A stretch of 64,000 nt of DNA from an uncultured bacterium (GCA_905215525.1 CAJMQJ010000001.1:434001-498000), one strand, 5' to 3'; counted from the first letter of the stretch, positions 27,207 through 36,219 are shown. The notes: generated from the sequence alone by a model not told the origin. Numbers and translations: made by a program.

Positions 27207-27227
27207 CCATAAAGGAGGATCACTGGT

Positions 27228-29015
27228 ATGAGCCAGACCCGTCCCATCGATGAGCATTCCATGCACACCCGTACCTGCGGCGAGCTTCGCTTCGAGAACG
27301 TGGGCGAAGAGGTCACCCTCACCGGTTGGGTGAGCCGTCGCCGCGACCACGGCGGCCTTATCTTCTGCGACCTTCGCGACCGTGAGGGCATCACGCAGCT
27401 CACCTTCGACCCCGAGCACTCCGACGGCGACGCCTTTAAGATCGCCGAGACCATGCGTCCCGAGTGGCCCATCAAGATTCACGGCGTCGTGCGCGCCCGT
27501 GGCGAGGAGACCACCAACACCAAGCTCGCGACTGGCGAGATCGAGGTCCTGACCGACCACGCCGAGGTGCTCAACACGTCCGTCACCCCGCCGTTCCAGA
27601 TCGAGGACGGCATCGAGACCAGCGAGGACACCCGCCTGCGCTATCGCTATCTGGACCTTCGTCGTCCCGAGATGATGGCCAACCTCAAGCTGCGCTCCGA
27701 CTTTACCTTTGCCATTCGCGAGGCGCTGCACAACCGTGAGTTCATGGAGGTCGAGACGCCCTCCCTGTTCAAGTCCACGCCCGAGGGCGCCCGCGACTTC
27801 ATCGTCCCCAGCCGCATCCAGCCGGGCAACTTCTACGCCCTGCCGCAGTCCCCGCAGCTCCTGAAGCAGCTGCTTATGGTCGGTGGCGTCGAGCGCTACT
27901 ATCAGGTTGCCAAGTGCTTCCGCGACGAGGACTTGCGTGCCGACCGTCAGCCCGAGTTCACCCAGGTCGATATCGAGATGTCCTTCGTGGACCAGAACGA
28001 CGTTATGAGCGCGCTCGAAGAGGTTCTTGCCGATGCCTTCGGCCGCATGGGTGTCGAGATGCCCACGCCGCTGCGTCGCATGAACTACTGGGAGGCCATG
28101 GACACCTATGGCTCCGACAAGCCCGATACCCGCTATGGCATGCACTTGGTCGACCTGACCGACATCTTCGCCAACTCCAAGTTCAAGGTCTTTGCGACTG
28201 CCGCGAACGAGGAGGGCTCTGTCGTCAAGGCCATCAACGCCAAGGGCGCCGGTGCCTGGGCTCGCGCCAAGATCGATAAGCTTGCCGGCGTGGCTTCCAC
28301 GTTTGGCGCCAAGGGCCTTGCCTGGATCGCCTTCCGCGAGGACGGCTCCATCAACAGCCCCATCGTCAAGTTCTTCTCGGACGAGGAGATGGCTGCCCTG
28401 CGCGAGCGCATGGACGTCGAGCCCGGCGACCTTGTGATGTTCGCCGCCGGCCCGCGCCTGCTCTCCGACGAGATCCTGGGCGGCATGCGTTCCCACATGG
28501 CTAACGCGCTCGAGATCAAGCGCGAGGGCCACGACTTCTTGTGGGTCGTCAACTTCCCGCTGTTCCACTGGGACGAGGACCGCAAGGCTTACGCTGCCGA
28601 GCACCAGCCCTTCACCCTGCCGACCGAGACCGACATCGCCAAGATCGAGGCCGACCCGCTGGCAGCCGGTTCCTGCACCTACGACTTTGTCATGGACGGC
28701 TTTGAGGCCGGCGGCGGCGGTATGCGTATCCACAACGCCGAAATGCAGATGTCCATGCTCAAGCTCCTGGGCTTTACCGAGGAGCGCGCCGAGTCGCAGT
28801 TCGGCTTCCTCATGGAGGCTCTCAAGTTTGGTGCGCCCCCGATGGGCGGCTTCGCCCTGGGCCTGGACCGCGTGTGCATGCTGCTCACCGGCTCCGACTC
28901 CATCCGCGACGTCATGGCGTTCCCCAAGACGGCCAGCGGCTCCGACCTCATGTCGGGCGCCCCGAGTGCCGTTTCCGGCGCCCAGCTCAAGGACGTCAGC
29001 CTGCGCCTGATGTAG
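27228..29015 (+). CDS. aspS: Aspartyl-tRNA synthetase
   Basis: Bacterial-type class II synthetase of 595 aa. The N-terminal OB-fold anticodon domain includes TGWVSRRRDHGGLIFCDLRD; motif 1 and motif 2 follow (TPEGARDFIVPSR, FRDEDLRADRQPEFTQVDIE). The bacterial GAD insertion lies at about residues 290-420, and motif 3 is seen as GGFALGLDRVCMLL. Strong AAAGGAGG precedes ATG 27228. The enzyme acts in the cytosol; whether it also charges tRNA-Asn cannot be told without the gatCAB context. Terminator directly after. Confidence 0.96.
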   Translation: MSQTRPIDEHSMHTRTCGELRFENVGEEVTLTGWVSRRRDHGGLIFCDLRDREGITQLTFDPEHSDGDAFKIAETMRPEWPIKIHGVVRARGEETTNTKLATGEIEVLTDHAEVLNTSVTPPFQIEDGIETSEDTRLRYRYLDLRRPEMMANLKLRSDFTFAIREALHNREFMEVETPSLFKSTPEGARDFIVPSRIQPGNFYALPQSPQLLKQLLMVGGVERYYQVAKCFRDEDLRADRQPEFTQVDIEMSFVDQNDVMSALEEVLADAFGRMGVEMPTPLRRMNYWEAMDTYGSDKPDTRYGMHLVDLTDIFANSKFKVFATAANEEGSVVKAINAKGAGAWARAKIDKLAGVASTFGAKGLAWIAFREDGSINSPIVKFFSDEEMAALRERMDVEPGDLVMFAAGPRLLSDEILGGMRSHMANALEIKREGHDFLWVVNFPLFHWDEDRKAYAAEHQPFTLPTETDIAKIEADPLAAGSCTYDFVMDGFEAGGGGMRIHNAEMQMSMLKLLGFTEERAESQFGFLMEALKFGAPPMGGFALGLDRVCMLLTGSDSIRDVMAFPKTASGSDLMSGAPSAVSGAQLKDVSLRLM

Positions 29016-29038
29016 GCAAGCGGCTACATATTGCCCGT

Positions 29039-29073
29039 AACGAGGGAAGGACACGTGCCTTCCCTCGTTTTTT
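29039..29073 (+). terminator. Terminator after aspS
   Basis: Perfect 10-bp stem CGAGGGAAGG / CCTTCCCTCG with a 7-nt loop, then TTTTTT. Confidence 0.93.
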
Positions 29074-29084
29074 ATACGTCGAGA

Positions 29085-29314
29085 TTGTGAGGGCATGGGA
29101 TGACCGGGCGTTGCGGAAAGTGCGTCCCGGAATCTGCGTCCAGAACGGGTCGCGCTTTCCCAAAGGGGGTCCTCTGGGAAAGCGCGACCCAGAATTCGGC
29201 AAAATAATGGGGCACAGTTTCCGCTTGAGCGGTCTAACGGAAACTGTGCCCCAGAATGAGCGCTCAAAACGGGGCAGGCTTTCCGCAACAACTGTCTGGC
29301 GAAAAGCCCGGCCC
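29085..29314. repeat. Tandem 62-bp hairpin array (three full units plus a half)
   Basis: Three hairpins start at 29147, 29209 and 29271 and end at 29190, 29252 and 29314, so the period is exactly 62 bp. Each unit is a 15-nt arm, 14-nt loop, 15-nt arm and then an 18-nt linker. Arms differ in sequence between units but pair within each (exactly in the first two, with about two mismatches in the third); all open with GGGNC and close with GNCCC. Linkers are similar (GAAT..GCG..CA.AA). A fourth right arm (29114-29128) has lost its left half. It fills the gap between convergent aspS and the LacI gene. Confidence 0.8.
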
Positions 29315-29320
29315 AGTTTC

Positions 29321-30337
29321 CTACAGCGAGTCTCTCTGAACGAGCTGCATGTGCATCACGGAGGTGGTGGGCTCGGCGCCCTTGATCATGTCGAGCGCAA
29401 TGTTGGCGGCCATGTGGCCTTCTTCGCGCAGGGGCTGGCGGACGGTCGTGAGTGCGGGGACGCAGCGCGCCGCAATCTCGTGATCGTCGAAGCCGACGAC
29501 AGAAACGTCCGCCGGAACGGATAGGCCTGCCTCGTTGAGTGCGGTGATGACGCCAGCCGCGATACGGTCCGATCCGCAGAGCACGCCATCGAAAGCAATC
29601 TCGCGCGCGAGGATCTGGTGCATGGCCTGATAGCCGTCTCCGCTGTTCCAGCCGGTATAGATAACGTTTGCGTCTGGGAGGTCTTCGCCCAAGACGGCGC
29701 GGTAGCCGCGCAGGCGGTCGACAACAGCGGGGTTGTCTTGCGGTCCCAACACGGCGACGATATCTTTGCGCCCGCGCTCCTTCATGGCGAGTGCCGCAAA
29801 GCGTCCGCCCTCTTCGTCGTCAGAGTAGACCGTCGAGAACACATCGCGATAGGGGTGACCCTCGAGCTGGCCGCACAACACGGTGGGCACGCCCAGCTCG
29901 CGCAGTACCTCGAGCAGTTCGCTGCCCTTGTAGGGGGAGACGTTGATTACGGCGTCGAACGAGCGGCGCTCAAAGTGCTCGCGTGCGCGGTTGCGCTCAT
30001 GCGTAGAAGACGCCTGCAAGATAACGGGCAGATAGGATGACTCCGACAGTTCTTCGGTAATGCCGCTCAAAAACTCGCTATAGGTGGGGTCGCTGAAGAG
30101 TTCACTCAGGGGCTCGGTCACGAGCACGGCGATGATTTCCGTGCGTCCGACAGCGAGCGCTCGGCCACGAGCGTTGGGGACAAAATTGACTTCCTTGGCC
30201 GCTGCGCGGACGCGCTTTTTGGTTTCCTCGCTAATGCGGGGCGAATCGTTGAGGGCGCGCGATGCCGTGGAGCGCGACACGCCGGCAGCTGCGGCAACCT
30301 CGGCAAGCGTAGGTGCGGTGCGAACTGGTTGGGTCAT
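29321..30337 (-). CDS. LacI/GalR family repressor of the beta-galactosidase operon
   Basis: Regulator of 338 aa. The N-terminal helix-turn-helix and hinge helix read TLAEVAAAAGVSRSTASRAL and VPNARGRALAVGRT; the periplasmic-binding-protein-like sugar domain follows, ending ADVSVVGFDDHEIAARCVPALTTVRQP. It is divergent from the ebgA-like gene, whose 376-bp upstream region holds three copies of a CAACCGGTTG-centred palindrome typical of LacI-family operators. It is therefore probably the local repressor (EbgR/LacI-like), released by a beta-galactoside. The inducer is unknown. Confidence 0.9.
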   Translation of the reverse strand: MTQPVRTAPTLAEVAAAAGVSRSTASRALNDSPRISEETKKRVRAAAKEVNFVPNARGRALAVGRTEIIAVLVTEPLSELFSDPTYSEFLSGITEELSESSYLPVILQASSTHERNRAREHFERRSFDAVINVSPYKGSELLEVLRELGVPTVLCGQLEGHPYRDVFSTVYSDDEEGGRFAALAMKERGRKDIVAVLGPQDNPAVVDRLRGYRAVLGEDLPDANVIYTGWNSGDGYQAMHQILAREIAFDGVLCGSDRIAAGVITALNEAGLSVPADVSVVGFDDHEIAARCVPALTTVRQPLREEGHMAANIALDMIKGAEPTTSVMHMQLVQRDSL

Positions 30338-30577
30338 GGCGTCTCCTGGAAAATGCGGTCGATGTTGTCATTGATACGGGCTGGTGCGGATACAGCTTAC
30401 TATAGTGCGCCTGAACAGCGTTCATGATATCCGGCTACTGGTGGCATTTCACGTTCAAGCTGCTGTTGAACATGGCTTGCACGGGTGGGGCATAGATGGG
30501 CGCGGCCGTTGTCAGCCGCCTGGGAATGCTGTTTTGCGCTGAGTTTCGATACTCAGGGTGACATAAGTGTCGTGGTT

Positions 30578-30593
30578 GTACAACCGGTTGCAC
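30578..30593. promoter_or_regulatory. LacI-type operator 1
   Basis: GTACAACCGGTTGCAC, centred on CCGG and palindromic except near one end. Centre is 45 bp upstream of operator 2, about four helical turns, suitable for looping or cooperative binding. The 30338-30577 part of this gap must hold the repressor's own promoter (TATAGT on the minus strand near 30400) but shows no gene. Confidence 0.8.
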
Positions 30594-30622
30594 CGTTAAT
30601 CCGACAAAATCGACCGTTCGGC

Positions 30623-30638
30623 GGACAACCGGTTGCAC
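30623..30638. promoter_or_regulatory. LacI-type operator 2 overlapping the -35
   Basis: GGACAACCGGTTGCAC. Its last six bases TTGCAC (30633-30638) form a plausible -35, with TAAGAT at 30657-30662 as -10 (18-bp spacer), so binding here would block RNA polymerase directly. Confidence 0.8.
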
Positions 30639-30664
30639 AGATTTTTGTACCGCCCGTAAGATAA

Positions 30665-30680
30665 GGACAACCGGTTGCAC
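30665..30680. promoter_or_regulatory. LacI-type operator 3 at the transcription start
   Basis: GGACAACCGGTTGCAC again, same 16 bases as operator 2, centred 42 bp (four turns) downstream of it and just after the -10. AAGGAG for the beta-galactosidase gene follows 20 bp later. Confidence 0.8.
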
Positions 30681-30713
30681 AAAGAAGCACTACGATGACG
30701 AAGGAGCATCACC

Positions 30714-33700
30714 ATGGACGCCATTAACGATTGGGAAAACCAAGCGCTCACCCACAGGAACCGCCTGGCACCCCATGCGTACTTTATGGGTTATGAGGCC
30801 GCCGATCTCGCCGCTACGTACAGCCGCGAGCTGTCGCGCGGATTTGTCCAGCTGTCCGGCTCGTGGCAGTTCCGCCTTTTTGAGGGCCCCGCGGCCGTCT
30901 CCAACGAAGCACTTTGCACGTACAAGCCCGAGTGGGATCACGTGGAGGTTCCGCACCTGTGGCAGGTAGACGGCTATGGCAACCTTGCCTACACCGACGA
31001 GGGTTTTCCGTTCCCGGTGGATCAGCCGTTCGTTCCCTCCGACGACCCTACGGGCGTCTACCAGCGCATCGTCAAACTTCCCGCCGTGCCTGCCGGCGCT
31101 CGCGAGATTATTCGCTTCGACGGTATCGAGAGCTACGGCGAGCTGTATGTCAACGGCAAGTTTATCGGCATGACCAAGGGTTCGCGCCTGTCCGCCGAGT
31201 TTGACGTGACCGACGCGCTCGTCGAGGGCGACAACCTGTTTGCGGTCAAGGTTCTGCAGTACAGCGATGGTAGCTACATCGAGGACCAGGACATGTGGTG
31301 GGCATCGGGCATCTTCCGCGATGTGTACCTCATGCAGCGTCCCGCCGCGCATCTGGTCGACTTTAGGTTCCGCACGCACCGCGAGGGCGATGCCGCTCTG
31401 ATCACGCTCGATACGGTTGCCGAGGGCGCAAGTCGCGTCGTGTATACGCTCAGCGATGGCCAGAATGTGGTCGCTACGGGCGAGTGCGTCGACGGCCATG
31501 CCGAGTGCAGCGTTGCCGATGCCCACTTCTGGAACCCCGAGGACCCCTTCCTCTATGACCTTACGCTTGAGGTCTACGACGGCGACGAGGTCAGCGAGTA
31601 CGTTCCGCATCGCCAAGGCCTTGCCGAGGTGACGGTCGAGGGCAATCATATCTACCTCAACGGCACCTACTTTAAGATGCATGGCGTCAACCGCCACGAC
31701 CACGACGATCACAAGGGCCGCGCCGTGGGTCTCGAGCGCATGCGCCGCGACCTGGAGCTCATGAAGCAGCACAACATCAACGCGGTGCGCACGTCCCACT
31801 ACGCCAACGATCCGCGCTTCTACGAGCTGTGCGACGAGTACGGCATCATGCTGGTCGCCGAGACCGATATGGAGAGCCACGGCTTCGAGAATATCGGCAA
31901 TATCGCCCTGGTCACCGACGACCCTGCCTGGGAGCCGGCTTACGTTGACCGTGTTGAGCGCCTGGTGATGCAGGAACGCAACCACGCGTGCATCATCATG
32001 TGGTCGATGGGCAACGAGAGCGGCTATGGCTGCAACATCCGCGCGATGTACGCCAAAGCTCACGAGCTCGACGGTCGTCCGGTCCACTACGAGGAGGATC
32101 GCAACGCCGATACCGTCGACGTCATTTCCACCATGTACTCCCGCGTGTCGCAGATGAACGACTTTGGCGAGCATCCGTTCCCCAAGCCGCGCATCAACTG
32201 CGAGTACGGCCACTCCATGGGTAATGGTCCCGGAGGCCTGTCCGAGTACCAGGAGGTCTTCGATCGCTGGGATTGCATCCAAGGCCAGTTTATTTGGGAA
32301 TGGTGCGACCACGGTTTGGCTGCTGTGACCGAGGACGGCGTTGCCTACGACATGTATGGCGGCGACAACGGCGATTACCCCAACAACAGCAACTTCTGCA
32401 TCGACGGCATGGTGTTCCCCTGGCAGCAGCCGAGCCCGGGCCTTACCGAGTACGGCCAGGTCATCTGCCCGGTTCGCATGGCCTACGATGCCGAGGCGGG
32501 CGAGCTGACCGTCACCAACAAGCGTTGGTTTACCACCCTCGAGGATGTCTGCCTGTCGGCGGAGACCCTGGTGGACGGCGACGTGGTCTGCCGCAAGACG
32601 CTCATGCCCGGTGCGGTTGCCCCCGGCGAGTCCGTCCAGCTTCCGCTGGTGATTCGCGAGGCCGCAGTGGGCGAGACCCTGCTGACCGTGCACGCCTACA
32701 CCATGGCGGCTCACGCCTGGTGCGAGCCGATGTTCCAACTGGGTGCAAGCCAGTTTGCCATCGCAAACCATCCGGCGCCGGCAATTGCCGCCCCCACTCG
32801 TCCTGAGCTTACGGTCGAGGAGACCGAGCAGGAGATTCGTATTCGCTCCCTCAACGGCGAGCTGACCTTCAGCAAGGTCAACGGTACCGTGAGCGAGTGG
32901 AAGGCATCCGGTCGCGACGTCATGACCTCCGGTCCCCAGGTTGGTTTTTGGCATCCGCTCGTCGATAACCACGCCCAGGAGTACGACTCCCTGTGGAAGG
33001 ATAACTTCATCGATGTGATGCAGACGTCTACCCGCAATGTTTCTTGGAAGCAGGACGACAATGCGGTTGTCGTTACCGTGAGCCAGCGTATCGCTCCTCC
33101 CGTCCGCGCGTTCGGCATGCGCGTCGAGCTCGTCTATACCGTGCTTCCGAGTGGCCGCGTCGACCTCAAGGTTTCCGGCGAGCCCTACGGCGACTATTCG
33201 GACATTATCCCGCGCATCGGCATCTCCTTCGAGGTCCCCGGTTGTGATCGTGCCGTCGAGTGGTATGGCCACGGCCCGGGCGAGAACTATCCGGACTCGC
33301 TGCGCGCCAACCCGGTCGGTCATTACCGCACTACGGTCGACGACATGTTCACGCCCTACGTTATGCCCCAGGACTGCGCCAACCGCGAGGGTACCCGCTG
33401 GGTCGCCCTGCGCTCCAGCCACGGTGACGGTCTGGTCGTGACGCGTCCGAGCGACGCCGCTTCCAATCCGTTCTCGTTCTCCGCATGGCCCTATAGCTGC
33501 GAGGCTATCGATAATGCCAAGCATGTCTACGATCTTGTCCCGGGCGACACGGTTACGGTCAACATCAACGACCAGCTGCTCGGCCTTGGCTCGAACTCTT
33601 GGGGTTCCGAGGTGCTCGATTCCTATCGCACCCGTTTTGAGAGCTTCAGCTTTGAGGTGTCCCTGCGACCGCTGACGTCTGCCGATCTGGCTCAGGCGCT

Positions 33701-33722
33701 GGCACCCATTAAGGAGGCATAA
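30714..33722 (+). CDS. GH2 beta-galactosidase, EbgA-like
   Basis: Cytosolic glycoside hydrolase family 2 enzyme of 1002 aa that cleaves terminal beta-galactosides. Domain order: sugar-binding domain, immunoglobulin-like domain, TIM barrel (with HGVNRHDHDDHKGRAVGLER), second Ig-like domain, C-terminal beta-galactosidase small-chain domain. The acid/base Glu is in IMWSMGNESGYGC and the nucleophile Glu in INCEYGHSMGNGPGG. The small protein gene 3 bp downstream matches EbgC, so this is closer to E. coli EbgA than to LacZ. Regulated by three upstream operators. There is no signal peptide and no linked sugar transporter, so uptake must be encoded elsewhere. Confidence 0.93.
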   Translation: MDAINDWENQALTHRNRLAPHAYFMGYEAADLAATYSRELSRGFVQLSGSWQFRLFEGPAAVSNEALCTYKPEWDHVEVPHLWQVDGYGNLAYTDEGFPFPVDQPFVPSDDPTGVYQRIVKLPAVPAGAREIIRFDGIESYGELYVNGKFIGMTKGSRLSAEFDVTDALVEGDNLFAVKVLQYSDGSYIEDQDMWWASGIFRDVYLMQRPAAHLVDFRFRTHREGDAALITLDTVAEGASRVVYTLSDGQNVVATGECVDGHAECSVADAHFWNPEDPFLYDLTLEVYDGDEVSEYVPHRQGLAEVTVEGNHIYLNGTYFKMHGVNRHDHDDHKGRAVGLERMRRDLELMKQHNINAVRTSHYANDPRFYELCDEYGIMLVAETDMESHGFENIGNIALVTDDPAWEPAYVDRVERLVMQERNHACIIMWSMGNESGYGCNIRAMYAKAHELDGRPVHYEEDRNADTVDVISTMYSRVSQMNDFGEHPFPKPRINCEYGHSMGNGPGGLSEYQEVFDRWDCIQGQFIWEWCDHGLAAVTEDGVAYDMYGGDNGDYPNNSNFCIDGMVFPWQQPSPGLTEYGQVICPVRMAYDAEAGELTVTNKRWFTTLEDVCLSAETLVDGDVVCRKTLMPGAVAPGESVQLPLVIREAAVGETLLTVHAYTMAAHAWCEPMFQLGASQFAIANHPAPAIAAPTRPELTVEETEQEIRIRSLNGELTFSKVNGTVSEWKASGRDVMTSGPQVGFWHPLVDNHAQEYDSLWKDNFIDVMQTSTRNVSWKQDDNAVVVTVSQRIAPPVRAFGMRVELVYTVLPSGRVDLKVSGEPYGDYSDIIPRIGISFEVPGCDRAVEWYGHGPGENYPDSLRANPVGHYRTTVDDMFTPYVMPQDCANREGTRWVALRSSHGDGLVVTRPSDAASNPFSFSAWPYSCEAIDNAKHVYDLVPGDTVTVNINDQLLGLGSNSWGSEVLDSYRTRFESFSFEVSLRPLTSADLAQALAPIKEA

Positions 33723-33725
33723 GTC

Positions 33726-34181
33726 ATGCATATCTTTAACTCGCGTGCCGATTTCGACGCCCAGATGAAGTCCGTCAAGAAGTGGATGCGTACCGGTCAG
33801 GCACTCGACGGCGTTTCTGAACTGCAGCACGATGTGGCGTACTCTATCGGCGACTCGCTGGTGTATTGGTGGGTGAACGCCCATGAGGCGGCTACTGCCG
33901 ATCTGGTCGGTCACCGTCGCTACCATGCCGTGCTCGCCCCGCTCGACGGCAATCTGACCGTTGAGGTGGCTTCCAAGGCCGATCTTACCTGTACGCGCGC
34001 CTACAGCGATATCGATGATCGCGAGCGCTTTGAGGGTACGGGGGAGACCGTGACGATTCCCACCGGCGGCGTTGCCGTCGTCGAAATTGACGAGGCCTAC
34101 CGTGTCGTGGCCGATGCCGCGGATCCCCGCGTCGTGGTGCTGCACGTGACAGTCGAAGGTTATTCCTTCCCCAACAAGTAG
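33726..34181 (+). CDS. EbgC / YhcH-YjgK-YiaL family protein, beta-galactosidase partner
   Basis: Small cupin-like protein of 151 aa in the DUF386 family. It starts 3 bp after the beta-galactosidase stop with GGAGG overlapping that stop, so translation is coupled. E. coli EbgC, a member of this family, is needed for full activity of the EbgA enzyme, which fits the arrangement. Seen: YHAVLAPLDGNLTVEV and GGVAVVEIDEAYRV, the conserved beta-strand core. Other members act on sialic acid or alginate breakdown, but the context favours EbgC. Confidence 0.85.
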   Translation: MHIFNSRADFDAQMKSVKKWMRTGQALDGVSELQHDVAYSIGDSLVYWWVNAHEAATADLVGHRRYHAVLAPLDGNLTVEVASKADLTCTRAYSDIDDRERFEGTGETVTIPTGGVAVVEIDEAYRVVADAADPRVVVLHVTVEGYSFPNK

Positions 34182-34267
34182 TATTCGTCCGCCTGGACGT
34201 TTGCTTCGCGCCGTTAAGGGGGATGGCTTTGTTGACTCCCTTTTCCCCATTCCCCTTAGCAGGTGCG

Positions 34268-34304
34268 CCGTCCGTGTTTGCACTTGCAGCTCGGACGGTT
34301 TTAG
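34268..34304 (+). terminator. Terminator after the ebg-like operon
   Basis: Stem CCGTCCG / CGGACGG with a 17-nt loop, followed by TTTTAG. It separates the operon from the permease gene. Confidence 0.8.
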
Positions 34305-34334
34305 ATGACATTTAACAGATGATTGGGAGGGCTT

Positions 34335-35798
34335 ATGAGCTCTGAAAAACGAGGAACGATTGGTTCGTTCGCTCTGCTGGGCATGACGGTCGCCGCCGTG
34401 TTCGGTATCAAGAACATCATCAACAACAACGCGGCCATCGGCTTGGCAGCTGCGCCGTCGTTCTTCTTCGCCACGCTTTTGTACTTTGTCCCCTATACCC
34501 TGGTTACCGCCGAGTTCGTCGGCCTCAACAAGGACTCCGAGTCTGGCGTGTACGCATGGGTTAAGACCTCGATGGGTGGTCGCTGGGCGTTCCTGACGGC
34601 ATTTAGCTACTGGTTCGTTAACCTGTTCTTCTTTGCGTCCGTCCTGCCCAACGTCATCATCTACGCGAGCTACGTGTTCTTTGGTGCCAACGCCGAGCTT
34701 TCGCAGCTGTGGATCACCATTATCGAGATCGTCGTCTTTGCTATCGCCACGTGGGTTTCGACCAAGGGCGCTAAGTGGATCGGCTCCATTTCCTCCTTCG
34801 GTTCGACCGCGGCTCTCGGCCTGACCGCCGTGTTCATCCTGCTGTCCCTGGCTGCTGCCTTTGGCGGCGTTGAGTTCGCTACGGCTCCTACTCCCGCTAA
34901 CATGGCTCCCGACATGAGCAACTTCGCAACTGCGTGGGGCTTCTTCGGTACGCTTGCCTGGATCATCCAGGGCGTTGGCGGCGCTGAGTCTGTCGGCGTG
35001 TTCCTTAACGACCTTAAGGGTGGCGTCAAGGCCTTCGTGCGCACCGTCGTTATCGCCGGCCTGACCATCGGCCTTCTGTATGCAGGCGCTTCGCTGCTGG
35101 TTAACCTGTTCATCCCCGAGGGCGGCGTTGCCATCTCCACCGGTATCTTCGACGTATTCGGCGCTGTCTTTGCCCACTTTGGCATTCCCATGGAAGTGTC
35201 TACGCGCGCCATCGGCTTGATCCTTCTCGCCGCCACGCTGGGCTCCCTCATGATGTGGACCTCTGCTCCCATCAAGGTTTTCTTCACCGAGATCCCCAAG
35301 GGCGTCTTTGGTAGCAAGATCGTCGAGCTCAACGAGCATGGCATTCCTGCCCGCGCTGCTTGGCTGCAGTTCGCCATCGTCGTCCCCATCCTGATCATTC
35401 CGGCCCTGGGCTCCGGTAACCTCGACGACCTGCTCATGATCGTTACCAACATGACTGCTGCCACCGCTCTGCTCCCACCGCTGCTGATTTTGCTTGCCTA
35501 CTTTATGCTGCGCAAGAACTTTGACGCCGCTCCCCGTGGCTTCCGCATGGGTTCGCGCCGCTTTGGCCTGGTCGTTGCCGCATTCCTGCTTGTGGTCTTC
35601 TGCTTCGTGCTTATCTGCGGCACCATTCCGCTCGATCAGCCGCTGTGGCTGACGCTGGTCTACAACGTTGGCGGCGTGGTTGTCTTCTTGGGCCTTGCCG
35701 TGATGTGGTACAACCGCTACATCAACCGCCTGCGCGAGACCGATCCCGAGGCCGCCGAGAACGAGCTTCGCCCTTCCGTCCTCGATATGATGGAGTAG
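34335..35798 (+). CDS. APC-superfamily amino acid permease
   Basis: Membrane transporter of 487 aa with about 12 segments. The N-terminal GSFALLGMTVAAVFGIKNI and VGLNKDSESGVYAWVKTSMG resemble the consensus of the APC family (glutamate:GABA antiporter and YjeM/GadC-like branch). ATG 34335 follows GGGAGGG. It ends with a hydrophilic tail (RLRETDPEAAENELRP). A terminator precedes and follows it, so it is likely a single-gene unit despite its place after a beta-galactosidase operon. Substrate unknown; a sugar role is unlikely from the fold. Confidence 0.85.
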   Translation: MSSEKRGTIGSFALLGMTVAAVFGIKNIINNNAAIGLAAAPSFFFATLLYFVPYTLVTAEFVGLNKDSESGVYAWVKTSMGGRWAFLTAFSYWFVNLFFFASVLPNVIIYASYVFFGANAELSQLWITIIEIVVFAIATWVSTKGAKWIGSISSFGSTAALGLTAVFILLSLAAAFGGVEFATAPTPANMAPDMSNFATAWGFFGTLAWIIQGVGGAESVGVFLNDLKGGVKAFVRTVVIAGLTIGLLYAGASLLVNLFIPEGGVAISTGIFDVFGAVFAHFGIPMEVSTRAIGLILLAATLGSLMMWTSAPIKVFFTEIPKGVFGSKIVELNEHGIPARAAWLQFAIVVPILIIPALGSGNLDDLLMIVTNMTAATALLPPLLILLAYFMLRKNFDAAPRGFRMGSRRFGLVVAAFLLVVFCFVLICGTIPLDQPLWLTLVYNVGGVVVFLGLAVMWYNRYINRLRETDPEAAENELRPSVLDMME

Positions 35799-35845
35799 CG
35801 GCTAGGATTAATCTACGGCTGTGGAATAAATCGATTCCCTTTCCT

Positions 35846-35875
35846 AAGGAGGGGCCTTACGAGGCCCCTCCTTTT
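35846..35875 (+). terminator. Terminator after the APC permease
   Basis: Stem AAGGAGGGGCC / GGCCCCTCCTT with a 6-nt loop, followed by TTTG. Confidence 0.9.
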
Positions 35876-35898
35876 GTGTTTTGGGGCATGGTTTTGGC

Positions 35899-36126
35899 CC
35901 CCGTGGTCAAAAAATGCCAAATATGAGTACTGTTGCAAAAGAAGTGCCATATTTTTCGGCCTGCTCTGAGCGAAAATGGGCTCAAAATCGATTTATCTAA
36001 CTCCCTTTAAAGGGCGTTTGACGGCTTTCAACCTCTTCGAATCGCTCAAGCTAGGCAATTTGCTCTCGATTTTGCTGCTACTAAATTTGTGACAGTACTC
36101 ATATTTGCCACTTTTTGACCACGGGG
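35899..36126. mobile_element. MITE-like 228-bp element with 41-bp inverted ends
   Basis: Left end 35899-35939 and right end 36086-36126 are inverted copies, matching at all but about four positions; both begin CCCCGTGGTCAAAAA and share CAAATATGAGTACTGT. The inner 146 bp are AT-rich for this genome, hold a perfect 12-bp palindrome CCCTTTAAAGGG and an imperfect repeat of the TGCCA(A)AT word, and have no open frame. This fits a non-autonomous transposable element or a structured RNA. No clear target duplication was found beside it. Confidence 0.6.
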
Positions 36127-36219
36127 TATCCGGAGGGGCCCTCGATAAGCATCTAACGCTACAATAACTACCACGTGGCTGGGTTTGCCGGCCGAATGTG
36201 TGATGTCGTGGGAGGGGAC

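Noticed and set aside
27041..27227. T-box riboswitch before aspS (and before hisS, 16503-16806)
   Set aside because: Hairpins exist but no T-box sequence or specifier loop with antiterminator was recognised.
29085..29314. CRISPR array
   Set aside because: There is regular 62-bp spacing, but each unit is a self-complementary hairpin, only three units exist and no cas genes are present.
30690..35339. 1,549-codon open frame on the minus strand opposite the ebg operon and permease
   Set aside because: It is a shadow frame caused by codon bias in high-GC genes: it runs across three well-supported plus-strand genes, has no domain and is rich in His, Arg, Gly and Val.
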